Below the pieces are notes generated by a model. That model was not told the origin of the DNA and did not search any database. It saw only the letters and a list, made by a program, of their open reading frames with translations. Positions 1 to 9,807 of a stretch of DNA of 64,000 nt are shown here, one piece after another (the stretch's first letter is position 1; each line of letters opens with the position of its first letter). Both the position numbers and the translations under genes were made by a program. The DNA is from Oscillospiraceae bacterium (GTDB lineage Bacteria; Bacillota; Clostridia; Oscillospirales; Oscillospiraceae), in NCBI GenBank assembly GCA_018385135.1, contig JAHAWY010000006.1, positions 19,860 through 83,859 on the forward strand, given 5' to 3'.

Positions 1-807
1 CACTCTTGAGCGCACCAGCTCACCCAGCGCGGGATGATACGCTCCGCCGACGGCGCCGCCGCATGAAAGCTCGTCCGATGGGTTGAGTCCAAGACGGATT
101 ATGGGTATCCGCGCTCTTTCAAACCTCGGCAAAAGCTCCGCGCAGTATTCCACCGCCTGTTCCACCGTATGCTCGGCGTATTCGCCGCGCCGCCAAAGCT
201 CGCAAAGCGGCGTGTCCTCAATTATGACGGTCGGGTAAATGCGAACGCCGTCGGGCTTTAAAGCGATTATGCGCTCAGCCGTTTCAATGCTTCTTTCTAA
301 GCTGTCACCCGGAAGCCCCGTCATCATCTGCAAAATAAGCTCAAAGCCCGCCGCGCGCACAAGCCGCGCGGCTTTTTCGGTCTGTTCCGCTGTGTGCCCC
401 CTGCCGCTTTGCTTTAAAACCTCATCGCACATCGACTGCGCGCCCAGTTCAATCGTTTTGACACCATATTCCTTCAGGCGGTCAAGCGTTTGCGCATCAA
501 TGGCGTCCGGGCGGGTGGACAGGCGAAGCGAGTCAACCGCTCCCTCTCGCAGATAGGGCTGTGCCGCGTCAAGCAGCTCGTTTTGAAGCTGTTCGGGTAT
601 CGCCGTGAAGCTGCCGCCGTAATACGCGAGCTGTGCTTTCACGCCCTCCGGCAGCTTTCCATAGCTGCCATCAAGTGCAAGGCGCACGCTTTCAGCGCAG
701 GCGGGCTTAGTCTGTCCGGCGATGCGGCGCTGATTGCAGAATACACAGTTGTTCGGGCAGCCGAGATGCGGCACAAAAACCGGGATTATGCTGCGTTTGG
801 GTGTCAT
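1..807 (-). CDS. radical SAM protein, Elp3-like (3' end truncated by window edge)
   Basis: Minus-strand frame starting at ATG 807 (ATGA overlap with rnc stop) reads MTPKRSIIPVFVPHLGCPNNCVFCNQRRIAGQTKP..., with CxxxCxFC radical SAM motif, and stays open to base 1. Confidence 0.85.
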   Translation of the reverse strand, partial: MTPKRSIIPVFVPHLGCPNNCVFCNQRRIAGQTKPACAESVRLALDGSYGKLPEGVKAQLAYYGGSFTAIPEQLQNELLDAAQPYLREGAVDSLRLSTRPDAIDAQTLDRLKEYGVKTIELGAQSMCDEVLKQSGRGHTAEQTEKAARLVRAAGFELILQMMTGLPGDSLERSIETAERIIALKPDGVRIYPTVIIEDTPLCELWRRGEYAEHTVEQAVEYCAELLPRFERARIPIIRLGLNPSDELSCGGAVGGAYHPALGELVRSRV

Positions 808-1481
808 TTGGAAAGCTCCTCGATGCCGCTTTTGGCGGCAAGCTGCTCCGCTTCCTTTTTTGTGCGCCCGCTGCCTGTGCCGATGATTTTGCCGTTTAGA
901 CGAAGCTCAACGGTAAAGGTCTTGTTGTGGTCAGGACCGCTCTCTGAAACAGTTTCGTAGGAAAGGCTCTGCCCGTGCTTTTTCTGTACCAGCTCTTGCA
1001 GCGCTGTTTTATAGTCGCTGACCGGGTGCGCCTGCTCAATGTCGGCATCCGATAGCAGGTGCTTGTAGATAAAGTCCTTGGCAGTATCAATCCCGCCGTC
1101 TAAATACATGGCGGCGATGAGAGCCTCAACAGCGTCGGCAAGGATGGACTCTCTGTGTCTGCCGCCAGTATGCTCCTCGCCGCGTCCGAGGCGGATATAG
1201 CGTCCCAGCTCAAGTGCCTTTGCGATTTCATAAAGGCTGTGCTCACAGACAAGCTCCGCACGCAGGCGGGTCATCTGTCCCTCCGGCATCTGCGGGAACT
1301 GCAAAAACAGATAAGTAGCGACCACCTGCCCCAGCACACTGTCGCCCAGAAATTCCAGCCGTTCGTTGCACTCGATGCCCTCTGAACGGTTTTCGTTGGC
1401 GTAGGAGCTGTGGGTCAGTGCCGTAAGCAGCAGCTTTTTCTCCTTGAAGCTGTATCCAAGTTTATTTTCAAGTCCTTCCAT
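804..1481 (-). CDS. rnc: ribonuclease III
   Basis: MEGLENKLGYSFKEKKLLLTALTHSSYANE..NERLEFLGDSVLG plus C-terminal dsRBD; internal Met preferred over the upstream ORF start. Confidence 0.95.
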   Translation of the reverse strand: MEGLENKLGYSFKEKKLLLTALTHSSYANENRSEGIECNERLEFLGDSVLGQVVATYLFLQFPQMPEGQMTRLRAELVCEHSLYEIAKALELGRYIRLGRGEEHTGGRHRESILADAVEALIAAMYLDGGIDTAKDFIYKHLLSDADIEQAHPVSDYKTALQELVQKKHGQSLSYETVSESGPDHNKTFTVELRLNGKIIGTGSGRTKKEAEQLAAKSGIEELSK

Positions 1482-1511
1482 TGCAAACCTTTCCTCCTGG
1501 ATTAACGCGCA

Positions 1512-1544
1512 AAGGAGCCGACGCTGCACTTGCCTCGGCTCCTT
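1512..1544 (-). terminator. hairpin between acpP and rnc
   Basis: AAGGAGCCGA...TCGGCTCCTT perfect 10-bp arms in the acpP/rnc intergenic region; weak T tract. Confidence 0.5.
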
Positions 1545-1608
1545 GTATGCCACTGCCGCAACGCGGCAAACGTGGTATGCGGTTTTCTGCACAATGACCG
1601 GCTAAAGC

Positions 1609-1845
1609 TCAGTCCTGAACATAGCGGCTGACGTAATCGACCAGGTCGCCAACGGTGACGATTTTCTTGAGATCATCGTCGGAAACCTCGGAGAGGGAGA
1701 ACTCCTCCTCAAGAGCCATGGTAAGCTCAACAACGTCCAGAGAGTCAGCGCCCAGATCGTCAACGAAAGACGTTTCCATAGTGACCGTTTCCGGCTCAAC
1801 CACAAACTGCTCGCAAATCAACTGCTGAATTTTCTCAAAAACCAT
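1609..1845 (-). CDS. acpP: acyl carrier protein
   Basis: Contains [21 protein letters not shown] phosphopantetheine site; acidic, about 78 aa. Confidence 0.96.
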   Translation of the reverse strand: MVFEKIQQLICEQFVVEPETVTMETSFVDDLGADSLDVVELTMALEEEFSLSEVSDDDLKKIVTVGDLVDYVSRYVQD

Positions 1846-2010
1846 GAATTTTGCCTCCAATACGCCACAGGCGCAAAAAGTAATACTTGTCTCCGCAGGG
1901 GGAGCAAAACAGTCGTTTTAATGCAGGGCAGAGCCGTTTTTAGCTAATCTGCGTCTCGGTTTAGTGCCTTGCTGAATTGATAATAGTAATATTAAGCAGA
2001 CTTGTCAAGA

Positions 2011-3036
2011 CTATTCTTCCTTAGAGATAGTCATTAGGTCAATATTTTTGGCAATTTCTTCTGCGATGCCGGATCTGGTGAAGCAAATCGCCTGATTAAT
2101 CGCGTTTTTGACAGCTCTCGCATCGGACGAGCCGTGCGCTTTGATAACGGGCTTTGTTATACCGAGCATGGCTGTGCCTCCTATTTCGGAGGGGTCGAGA
2201 ATTTTCTTCAGCTCACCCAGCTTGCTTTTGACCAGAAGCGCGCCCAGTTTGGATTTCACCCCGGACATGAGCAAGGCTTTCAGATTAACAGAAACAAATT
2301 TTGCCGTTCCCTCAATCGACTTTAGCATAATATTGCCCGAAAAGCCGTCCGTTATAACCACATCGACCGTGTCAAAAAAGATATCTCTCGCCTCAACATT
2401 GCCGATAAAGTTGATGTTGCCCGCCGTGTCCGCCTCTTTGAGCAGGGCAAAGGTCTCCTTTTGCAGAGCCGAGCCCTTTGTGTCCTCCGCGCCGACGTTG
2501 AGCAGACCTATGCGCGGCTTGGGGCAGCCCATAATGGTGCGTGCGTAAAAGCTGCCCATATAGGCAAACTGAAGAAGATACTCAGGCGTGCATTCAACAT
2601 TTGCGCCGCAGTCGATAAGCATTGCACCCTTGCCGCCGTTGGGTAAAACCGGTGCAAGCGCCGCGCGGCGGATGCCCTTGACGCGCTTAACGATAAGCGT
2701 TGCACCCGCGAGCAGCGCGCCTGTGCTGCCCGCTGAGATGCAGGCATCTCCCTCGCCGTCATGCAGCATGGTAAGCGCAACTGCCATAGACGAGTTTTTC
2801 TTGGTGCGGAGAACGGTTGAAGGGTCATCCTCCATTTCGACGACCTCATCAGCGTTGACTACCTTCACACGAGCACCAAGCTCCTCGGCGTGCTCGTTTT
2901 TAAGGCAGGCTCTGACCTCGTTTTCACGTCCAACAAGCGTTATGTCGATATTATATTCACGAACCGCCTCAATTGCTCCCTTAACGATTTCGGCAGGTGC
3001 ATTGTCGCCACCCATCGCGTCAACAATAATCCTCAT
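2011..3036 (-). CDS. plsX: phosphate acyltransferase PlsX
   Basis: MRIIVDAMGGDNAPAEIVKGAIEA...SAGSTGALLAGA; adjacent to acpP. Confidence 0.95.
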   Translation of the reverse strand: MRIIVDAMGGDNAPAEIVKGAIEAVREYNIDITLVGRENEVRACLKNEHAEELGARVKVVNADEVVEMEDDPSTVLRTKKNSSMAVALTMLHDGEGDACISAGSTGALLAGATLIVKRVKGIRRAALAPVLPNGGKGAMLIDCGANVECTPEYLLQFAYMGSFYARTIMGCPKPRIGLLNVGAEDTKGSALQKETFALLKEADTAGNINFIGNVEARDIFFDTVDVVITDGFSGNIMLKSIEGTAKFVSVNLKALLMSGVKSKLGALLVKSKLGELKKILDPSEIGGTAMLGITKPVIKAHGSSDARAVKNAINQAICFTRSGIAEEIAKNIDLMTISKEE

Positions 3037-4343
3037 ATTCTATCCTCCTTGACATATTTTTCTACGATGTCAAGAGCTCTGGCCGAGATCTCGGCATTTT
3101 TATTTCGTTTTCCCTTAATTCTCTTTTCAAGCGGATCAATGATGCCGAAGTTGATATTCATCGGCTGGAAGTGCCCTACTGTCGCCTCGGACACATACAG
3201 TGCCAGTGCGCCGATGGCGGTGCTGCGCGGAAAATCAAGCGGCGGTCTGCCGTTTATTCTTGCTGCCGCTTCAAGCGCCGCCAGCATTCCCGACGCGCAG
3301 GATTCCACATAGCCCTCAACGCCCGTCATTTGACCGGCAAAGCTTATGCGCGGCTCGCTTTTCAGGCGGTAATACCTGTCCAGCAGCTTTGGCGAGTTGA
3401 GGTAGGTGTTGCGGTGCATAACACCGTATCGGACAAACTCGGCGTTTTTAAGCGCCGGTATCATTGAAAAAACGCGCTTTTGCTCGCCGAAGCTAAGGTG
3501 GGTCTGAAAGCCGACGATGTTGTATATCGTGCCAACCGCGTTATCTCTGCGAAGCTGGACAACGGCATAGTTTTCTCTGCCGTTTCTCGGGTCTACCAGA
3601 CCCACGGGCTTTAGTGGTCCAAAGCGCAGAGTATCCTCACCGCGGCGTGCCATGACCTCTACCGGCATACAGCCTTCAAAAACACCGCCGTCGTCAAAGC
3701 CGTGTACCGGCGCTTCCTTGGCAGTGCAAAGCTCCCTCCAGAAAGCAAGGTACTCCTCGCGGTTCATGGGGCAGTTGATGTAATCCGCTGTTCCCTTGTC
3801 GTAGCGCGAGGCATAAAAAGCGCTGTCCATATCAATGCTCTCAAGCGTAACGATGGGGGCGGCGGCGTCATAAAAGCTCAAATACTCCGTGTTGCCGCAT
3901 TTCTCCGCAATAGCCTGTGCTAACGCATCACTTGTCAGCGGACCGGACGCCACTATGACCTCGCCCTCCGGTATTTCAAGTGCTTCTTCGGAAACAAGCT
4001 CCACATTCGGCAGGCTCTTTATCCGCTGCGTAACCATGCGCGAGAAGCCCTCCCTGTCAACCGCGAGAGCGCCGCCCGCGGCAACTCGCGTTGCGTCGGC
4101 ACATTCCATGATTAGCGAGCCTAAAACACGAAGCTCCTGCTTTAAAAGCCCCACGGCGTTTGTAAGCTCATCACTTCGCAGAGAGTTTGAGCAGACCAGC
4201 TCCGCAAAGGTTTCCTGATGGTGGGCGGGCGTCATTTTTTCCGGCTTCATTTCTATAAGACGCACGGGGATGCCGCGCTTTGATAGCTGCCACACCGCCT
4301 CGCTTCCCGCAAGACCCGCGCCGATTACCGTTACCTTTTCCAA
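3033..4343 (-). CDS. trmFO: methylenetetrahydrofolate-tRNA-(uracil-5-)-methyltransferase TrmFO
   Basis: VTVIGAGLAGSEAVWQLSKRGIPVRLIEMKP...FAELVCSNSLRSD...; 4-bp overlap with plsX. Confidence 0.95.
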   Translation of the reverse strand: MEKVTVIGAGLAGSEAVWQLSKRGIPVRLIEMKPEKMTPAHHQETFAELVCSNSLRSDELTNAVGLLKQELRVLGSLIMECADATRVAAGGALAVDREGFSRMVTQRIKSLPNVELVSEEALEIPEGEVIVASGPLTSDALAQAIAEKCGNTEYLSFYDAAAPIVTLESIDMDSAFYASRYDKGTADYINCPMNREEYLAFWRELCTAKEAPVHGFDDGGVFEGCMPVEVMARRGEDTLRFGPLKPVGLVDPRNGRENYAVVQLRRDNAVGTIYNIVGFQTHLSFGEQKRVFSMIPALKNAEFVRYGVMHRNTYLNSPKLLDRYYRLKSEPRISFAGQMTGVEGYVESCASGMLAALEAAARINGRPPLDFPRSTAIGALALYVSEATVGHFQPMNINFGIIDPLEKRIKGKRNKNAEISARALDIVEKYVKEDRI

Positions 4344-4344
4344 A

Positions 4345-6675
4345 TTATGACTCCTTTGCAGGCTTCTTTTCGCTCTTTGCCTTGGCAGCGTTCTTCTTTT
4401 CGGCAGGCTTTTTTGCGCCGGACTTAGCCGCGGGCTTGGCGGCGGTTTTTTTGGCGGCAGGCTTTGCCGTCTGTGTTTTTTTAGCCGCTTTTTTCTCCGC
4501 CGGCTCAGTCTCGGGAGCTACGCCATCGGCTCCCGCCTCGGTGCTTTCACCGGCAGCGGTCTTTTTTCGGTAGCCGCGCTTATCCTCGGGCAAGAAGGCG
4601 GAGCATTTTTCATTCTCGCAGAAGGGTGTTTTGCGTCCTCTGCCGGAGAGCTTAAACATGGTTTTGCCGCATTCGGGGCAAACGTCCTTAACAGGCACAT
4701 CCCAAGTCATAAAGCCGCATTCGGCGCCGCGCTCGCAAGCATAGTAGGTGTAACCCTTTTTGGAGGTGCGCTTTAGCATACGGCTGCCGCACTTGGGACA
4801 TTTGCCGGGCATTTCGATAACGATAGGCTTTGTGAAATCACATTCGGGATAGCCGGGGCAAGCCAAAAAGCGTCCAAAGCGTCCCGATTTAATTACCATC
4901 TGTTTTCCGCATTTGTCGCAGTATTCGTCTGAAAGCTCAACAGGTATTTTGACGTGCTGTCCCTCAAGCGCCTTCTCGGCAGCCTGAAGCTCGGCGTCAA
5001 AGTCGCCGTAAAACTCCTTCAAAACATCCTTCCAGTAGCGCTTGCCCTCCTCAACGCTGTCGAGCGTGTCCTCCATTCGGGCGGTAAACTTCATATCGGC
5101 AATATCCGGGAAGCGCTCTATCATAAGCTCCGTAACAACCTCGCCGAGCACGGTGGGCTTGAGGTATTTGCCCTCTTTGACCACATATTCGCGCGCGGTT
5201 ATCGTGCTGATGGTCGGCGCGTAGGTGCTTGGACGTCCTATGCCCTTTTCCTCCATCGCGCGTATGAGCGTTGCCTCTGTATAACGGGAGGGCGGCTGAG
5301 TAAACTGCTGCTCCCTGTCACATTTTTGAAGCTTGACCTTCTCTCCCTCGGAAAGGTCAGGCAGTGGCTTCTGGCGCTCGGCAGTCTCCTCGTCCTTGCT
5401 TTCCTCGTAAACGGCGGTGTAGCCGGCAAACTTTATTTCAGAGTGGTTAGCGCGGAAAAGATAGCCCGCTGAAACCGCGTCGATAGAAACGCTGTCATAA
5501 ACTGCGTTTGCCATCTGGCAGGCTGTGAAGCGCCCCCAGATAAGGCGATAGAGCCTGTACTGGTCTGGGGAAAGGTCTTTTTTTATAGACTCCGGTGTAA
5601 GGAAAATGTTGCTGGGGCGAATCGCCTCATGCGCGTCCTGCGCCCCCGCCTTTGTTTTGAAAACGCGGGGCTTACCGGGGTAGTATTCTTCACCGTAGCG
5701 GCTTGTTATGAAGCTTTGCGCAGCGGCGGTCGCGTCGTCCGAAAGGCGCAAAGAGTCCGTTCTCATGTAGGTGATAAGACCAACTGTTCCCTCGCCGGAT
5801 ATGTCCACGCCCTCGTAAAGCTGCTGGGCAACAGACATCGTACGGCGCGGGGTCATGCCCAGGCGGCGCGACGCCTCCTGCTGAAGCGTGGAGGTAATGA
5901 ACGGAGGCGCGGGAGAGCGCTGCTTTTCTCCGCGCTTAACGGTCTTGATGTAAAACTCGTTCTCGGAGATGGCGCGAACCACCTTTTCGACTTCCTGCTC
6001 GCTGTGAAGCTCAAGCTTTTTCTCCTCAGTGCCGTGAAAACGGGCAACGAAGCTGCCCTTCTTCTCGGTTCGGTCGAGTGTAGCATCCAAAAGCCAGTAT
6101 TCCTCGGGCGTGAACGCCTTGATCTCGTTTTCGCGCTCAACTACCATGCGCGTTGCAACAGACTGCACGCGACCTGCGGACAGACCTCTGCGCACCTTGC
6201 GCCAGAGCAGGGGGCTGAGCTTATAGCCAACAATGCGGTCAAGGATACGGCGCGCCTGCTGCGCATCTACCAGATCCATGTCTATATCGCGCGGGGCGGC
6301 AATGCTGTCGTTGACCACCTTTTTTGTTATTTCGTTAAAGGTGACGCGCTTGGTTTTTTCATCGGGCAGCTCAAGCATTTCCTTTAAATGCCATGAAATC
6401 GCCTCTCCCTCACGGTCCGGGTCGGTTGCGAGAAAGACGGTATCCGCGTCTTTTGCACGCTTGCGCAGATCCTCTATAACATCCTCGCGTCCCTTAACGG
6501 GCTGATAGTCAGGCTCAAAGTCGTTTTCTATGTCAACACCCAGCGTGCTTTTCGGAAGGTCACGCAGATGTCCCATAGATGCGACAACATGGTAGTTTGT
6601 GCCTAAATATTTTTCAATAGTTCTCGCCTTTGCAGGCGACTCAACAATGACCAGATCCGATTTTGATTTAGCCAT
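4345..6675 (-). CDS. topA: DNA topoisomerase I
   Basis: MAKSKSDLVIVESPAKARTIEKYLG...; three C-terminal zinc ribbons (CDKCGKQM, CPKCGSRM, CPECGKTM) then an Ala/Lys/Pro-rich tail. Confidence 0.96.
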   Translation of the reverse strand: MAKSKSDLVIVESPAKARTIEKYLGTNYHVVASMGHLRDLPKSTLGVDIENDFEPDYQPVKGREDVIEDLRKRAKDADTVFLATDPDREGEAISWHLKEMLELPDEKTKRVTFNEITKKVVNDSIAAPRDIDMDLVDAQQARRILDRIVGYKLSPLLWRKVRRGLSAGRVQSVATRMVVERENEIKAFTPEEYWLLDATLDRTEKKGSFVARFHGTEEKKLELHSEQEVEKVVRAISENEFYIKTVKRGEKQRSPAPPFITSTLQQEASRRLGMTPRRTMSVAQQLYEGVDISGEGTVGLITYMRTDSLRLSDDATAAAQSFITSRYGEEYYPGKPRVFKTKAGAQDAHEAIRPSNIFLTPESIKKDLSPDQYRLYRLIWGRFTACQMANAVYDSVSIDAVSAGYLFRANHSEIKFAGYTAVYEESKDEETAERQKPLPDLSEGEKVKLQKCDREQQFTQPPSRYTEATLIRAMEEKGIGRPSTYAPTISTITAREYVVKEGKYLKPTVLGEVVTELMIERFPDIADMKFTARMEDTLDSVEEGKRYWKDVLKEFYGDFDAELQAAEKALEGQHVKIPVELSDEYCDKCGKQMVIKSGRFGRFLACPGYPECDFTKPIVIEMPGKCPKCGSRMLKRTSKKGYTYYACERGAECGFMTWDVPVKDVCPECGKTMFKLSGRGRKTPFCENEKCSAFLPEDKRGYRKKTAAGESTEAGADGVAPETEPAEKKAAKKTQTAKPAAKKTAAKPAAKSGAKKPAEKKNAAKAKSEKKPAKES

Positions 6676-6692
6676 ATTCGTCCTCACTTTAG

Positions 6693-7970
6693 TTATTTTC
6701 TTATGTTGAGCGAAAATCTCTTTCCGCTTTCGGCGGAAACAAATCCCTTGATTTGCAAAATAGTAAGCTCAGACAGAACCGCCGATGCGGGAAGCCCCGT
6801 TGCGTCAATGATGTCGTCAACGTGCTTGCTCGCTTCGTCCATCGCGGAAATGATTTTTAGCTGCGGCTCGGTAAGAGTCTGTAATTGTTCACGCAAATCA
6901 CTATATTCCCGCGGGTTTTTATTGTCAATCCTTTTTCTGTCTGTCTTGACGCGGAGCTTTGCAAAGCCGCGCCCTGTTTCGAGAGGGCGCTCGTGCCGGC
7001 TTTCGCGCTGCGGGTGGGTCGGCGTTTCCCGCTCTCCCTTGTCCATGCTCTCAACGGCGGCGGCACGCGCGGCGTCAGGCTTTGAAAGTCTTGCCGGAAA
7101 GCGATGCTCATATTCCTCCAGCACGTCCCAGCCGCGCGTTACGAGCGTTGCGCCCTCGCGGATAAGCTTGTTTGTGCCGAAAGAGTTTGGCGCGTCTGCA
7201 TTTCCCGGTACGGCAAAGACCTCCCTGCCCTGCTCAAGCGCCATTGCCGCAGTTATCATAGCGCCGCTGCGCTCGGGCGCTTCAACTATGACAGCTCCCA
7301 CCGAAAGCCCGCTCATTATGCGGTTTCGTTCGGGAAAGTGATGCGAGGCGCCGGGCGTTCCCTGCGGATATTCGCTAACAAGTGCGCCAACGGCGGCGAC
7401 ATCGCTGAAAAGCTCAGTGTTCCATGCAGGAAACACCTCGTCTATCGCACAGCCGAGAACGCCAATGCAGCTTCCTCCCGCAAGAAGCGCACCCTTTGCC
7501 GCCGCGCTGTCCGCTCCCGCGGCAAGCCCCGTCACTACAAGACCTCCGCCGAGCGTTATTTCCGCAGCGAGCTTTTGCGCCATTTTAAGCCCATAGGGGC
7601 TGCATTTTCTCGTTCCCACAATGGCTACCGCCGCCTGCTCGTCCATCGCCGGCAGCCGCCCCTTTACATAAAGCACAACGGGTGGGTCATATATGCTTTT
7701 GAGCCGCTTGGGATAGGCGGCATCCTGTAAGGTCAGGATGCTTATACCCTCCTCATGGCATTTTTCCAAAATGAGGTTGGCGCGCGAAAGGCTTTTATCG
7801 AGAAGTATGCCCCTTTCTCGTTCGCTCAAACGGCAGCGCTCCAAAAGCTGGTTTTCATCGGCGTGGTAGAGCAGTTCCGGCTCGCCGAAGATGTTTAAAA
7901 GCTCAAAGCGGGTCTTGGGCGAAAGCTCCGTCAGCGCCGAGAGCCACACCCAGTATTTCAGCGTTGACAT
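6693..7970 (-). CDS. dprA: DNA-processing protein DprA
   Basis: AIVGTRKCSPYGLKMAQKLA...VVTGLAAGADSAAAKGAL...GAMITAAMALEQGREVFAVPG; C-terminal winged-helix-like region. Confidence 0.93.
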   Translation of the reverse strand: MSTLKYWVWLSALTELSPKTRFELLNIFGEPELLYHADENQLLERCRLSERERGILLDKSLSRANLILEKCHEEGISILTLQDAAYPKRLKSIYDPPVVLYVKGRLPAMDEQAAVAIVGTRKCSPYGLKMAQKLAAEITLGGGLVVTGLAAGADSAAAKGALLAGGSCIGVLGCAIDEVFPAWNTELFSDVAAVGALVSEYPQGTPGASHHFPERNRIMSGLSVGAVIVEAPERSGAMITAAMALEQGREVFAVPGNADAPNSFGTNKLIREGATLVTRGWDVLEEYEHRFPARLSKPDAARAAAVESMDKGERETPTHPQRESRHERPLETGRGFAKLRVKTDRKRIDNKNPREYSDLREQLQTLTEPQLKIISAMDEASKHVDDIIDATGLPASAVLSELTILQIKGFVSAESGKRFSLNIRK

Positions 7971-7982
7971 CTTTTCACACTC

Positions 7983-8738
7983 CTAGTCGTTTCTCCTCAT
8001 TTCCCACATGATGACGGATGCGGCGACCGCCGCGTTCATCGACTCGCAGTCGGCATTCATGGGTATGATGAGTCGACCGTCGCACATGGAAAGCAGCTTT
8101 TCCGACAGTCCCCTGCCCTCGCTGCCAACAGCCACCGCCGCACCGCGAAGCTCCGTTTCTCGGATGTCCTTGGAGTCGGCTGAAAGCGCCGCGCCGTAAA
8201 GGCGCAGACCATTCCTTTTCAAAAGCCCGGGTAGCTGTTCCAAATCCAGCTCAATGACGCGCTGGCGGAAAATAGCGCCCATTGTTGCGCGGGCAGTCTT
8301 GGGGCTGAAAAGCTCCGCGCAGTCGCCCACGAGTATGACAGCGCCTGTATTCATGGCGTTCGCGGTTCGGATCACCGTTCCAACATTCCCCGGATCCTGA
8401 ACGCTTTCCAATACTATCGCCGAGCTTATCCTTTCGCAGTCGTCCTGCCTTCGCGGAATGCGAAGCGAGAAAACCGGACCCTTGGAGCATTTAAGCGGCG
8501 AGACGCTTTGCATAACGTCCGCCGGACAGGAGTATTCCTCAATGCCCTGCGGCAGGCTCATGGTTTTTTCGCCGCCCCAAAGCACACACAAGACCTCCGC
8601 CCTCCAGCTAAGCGCTTCGCGCAGAAGCTTTTCACCGTCGCAGACATATTCGCCGCATTCGCGGCGGTATGACGCGTCGTTGGCAAGCTTTTTCATATGA
8701 ACCAAAATGCTGTTTTTACGCGAGCTGATATGCTCCAT
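7983..8738 (-). CDS. TrmH/SpoU-family RNA methyltransferase
   Basis: MEHISSRKNSILVHMKKLANDASYRREC...VLESVQDPGNVGTVIRTANAM...VAVGSEGRGLSEKLL...IPMNADCESMNAAVAASV. Start chosen at ATG 8738 with RBS GGGGAG. Confidence 0.9.
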   Translation of the reverse strand: MEHISSRKNSILVHMKKLANDASYRRECGEYVCDGEKLLREALSWRAEVLCVLWGGEKTMSLPQGIEEYSCPADVMQSVSPLKCSKGPVFSLRIPRRQDDCERISSAIVLESVQDPGNVGTVIRTANAMNTGAVILVGDCAELFSPKTARATMGAIFRQRVIELDLEQLPGLLKRNGLRLYGAALSADSKDIRETELRGAAVAVGSEGRGLSEKLLSMCDGRLIIPMNADCESMNAAVAASVIMWEMRRND

Positions 8739-8772
8739 GTCTACTCCCCTAAACAGGTTTTTTACGCAACAA

Positions 8773-8851
8773 GGCTGCGGCGTGGGACGATTCCGCCACG
8801 CCACAGCCATGATTTTTCTAACGCATCGAGAGGTTTCATCGTCGGGACGAT
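8773..8851 (-). promoter_or_regulatory. structured leader candidate upstream of the SpoU methyltransferase
   Basis: Near-perfect hairpin GGCTGCGGCGTGG/CCACGCCACAGCC (8773-8808), second hairpin ATCGTC/GACGAT (8838-8851), and the 9-nt direct repeat GGGACGATT at 8784 and 8844. Confidence 0.4.
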
Positions 8852-9224
8852 TAGAAGCAAGTCCACATTTCTCTTCATATATCCACATATCCCTTCTCGA
8901 GGTACGACGCTGATTTTCCTTACGCCATGTAATTCCACTTTGTTCTCACTGCCGATGGCGCAAATCCGGCGAAAGGTGCTAAGCTAAGGTCAAAACGCAA
9001 ATAGCTGTTTTTCATTATATTCTAAAGTCATTACATTTTCAAGTGTTCATCCTCAATTATAAATTATGAAAGCATTCTTTAAGTTATATTCGCCATATCG
9101 GGCGTGATGGGAAAATACCGAGACCGCCCGCCGAAGCTCAGTGCCGTTCCCTATAAGAACATCACTGCGTCATATTCAATGTATCCCTTCAGCCAAGCTT
9201 TCCGCTGCTAAACGCATGGCTTTT

Positions 9225-9731
9225 TTATTCTTCCCCTTTGATGTATACATCTCCGGAGCTTGTGTCTATATAATACTTTCCCGTGCCGTCACCGCAGATA
9301 TATCTGCCATTCTTGCCCGTGCAGGACAGCTCAGAATTGAAATCTCCGCTTACGGTATCGTAGTTGAGTGAAAACCCGGCTTTTTCCGGCAAGCACAGTG
9401 TGACCGACCCCGCTGCGGCAGTACTTGATATGCAGAGTCGTGTCCTCCAGCCAGTAATGAACACTTATCTCGTTCGTCAGCATTTGCTTGGCTTCTTCCG
9501 AGAAGCTTAGGATATTCTCCTTATGGGAGGACACCGTGACGCTGCCGCCAAGCCAATCTATCTCTACCCTTTCTACCGTATCCGTAATGCTGCTCCACCA
9601 ACCGTATAGCGCTCCATATTGTCATAGCAGAAAGGCGAAGGGCTGAACGACAGATTGAAAGAAAACTGACATCCACAAAGAAGTGTGGCGCTCAGTGCCA
9701 TAATCAGCGTTAGTATGATTGCTTTTTTCAT
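9225..9731 (-). pseudogene. frameshifted DUF4097-like lipoprotein
   Basis: Lipoprotein start MKKAIILTLIMALSATLLCGCQ; homologous-looking sequence continues through two successive frame changes (SSITDTVERVEIDWLGGSVTVSSHKENILSFSEEAKQ..., then GSVTLCLPEKAGFSLNYDTVSGDFNSELS...SGDVYIKGEE). Confidence 0.6.
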
Positions 9732-9807
9732 AAGATCTTCTCCCTTTTGATATAGTTTCCCTTTCAAAGCGCAACACACCGCTCTTTATTCATCAGCAAT
9801 AGCCCTT

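Noticed and set aside
8739-8930. T-box leader before the SpoU methyltransferase
   Set aside because: No T-box AGGGTGGNACCGCG motif and no specifier arrangement; kept only as a generic leader candidate.
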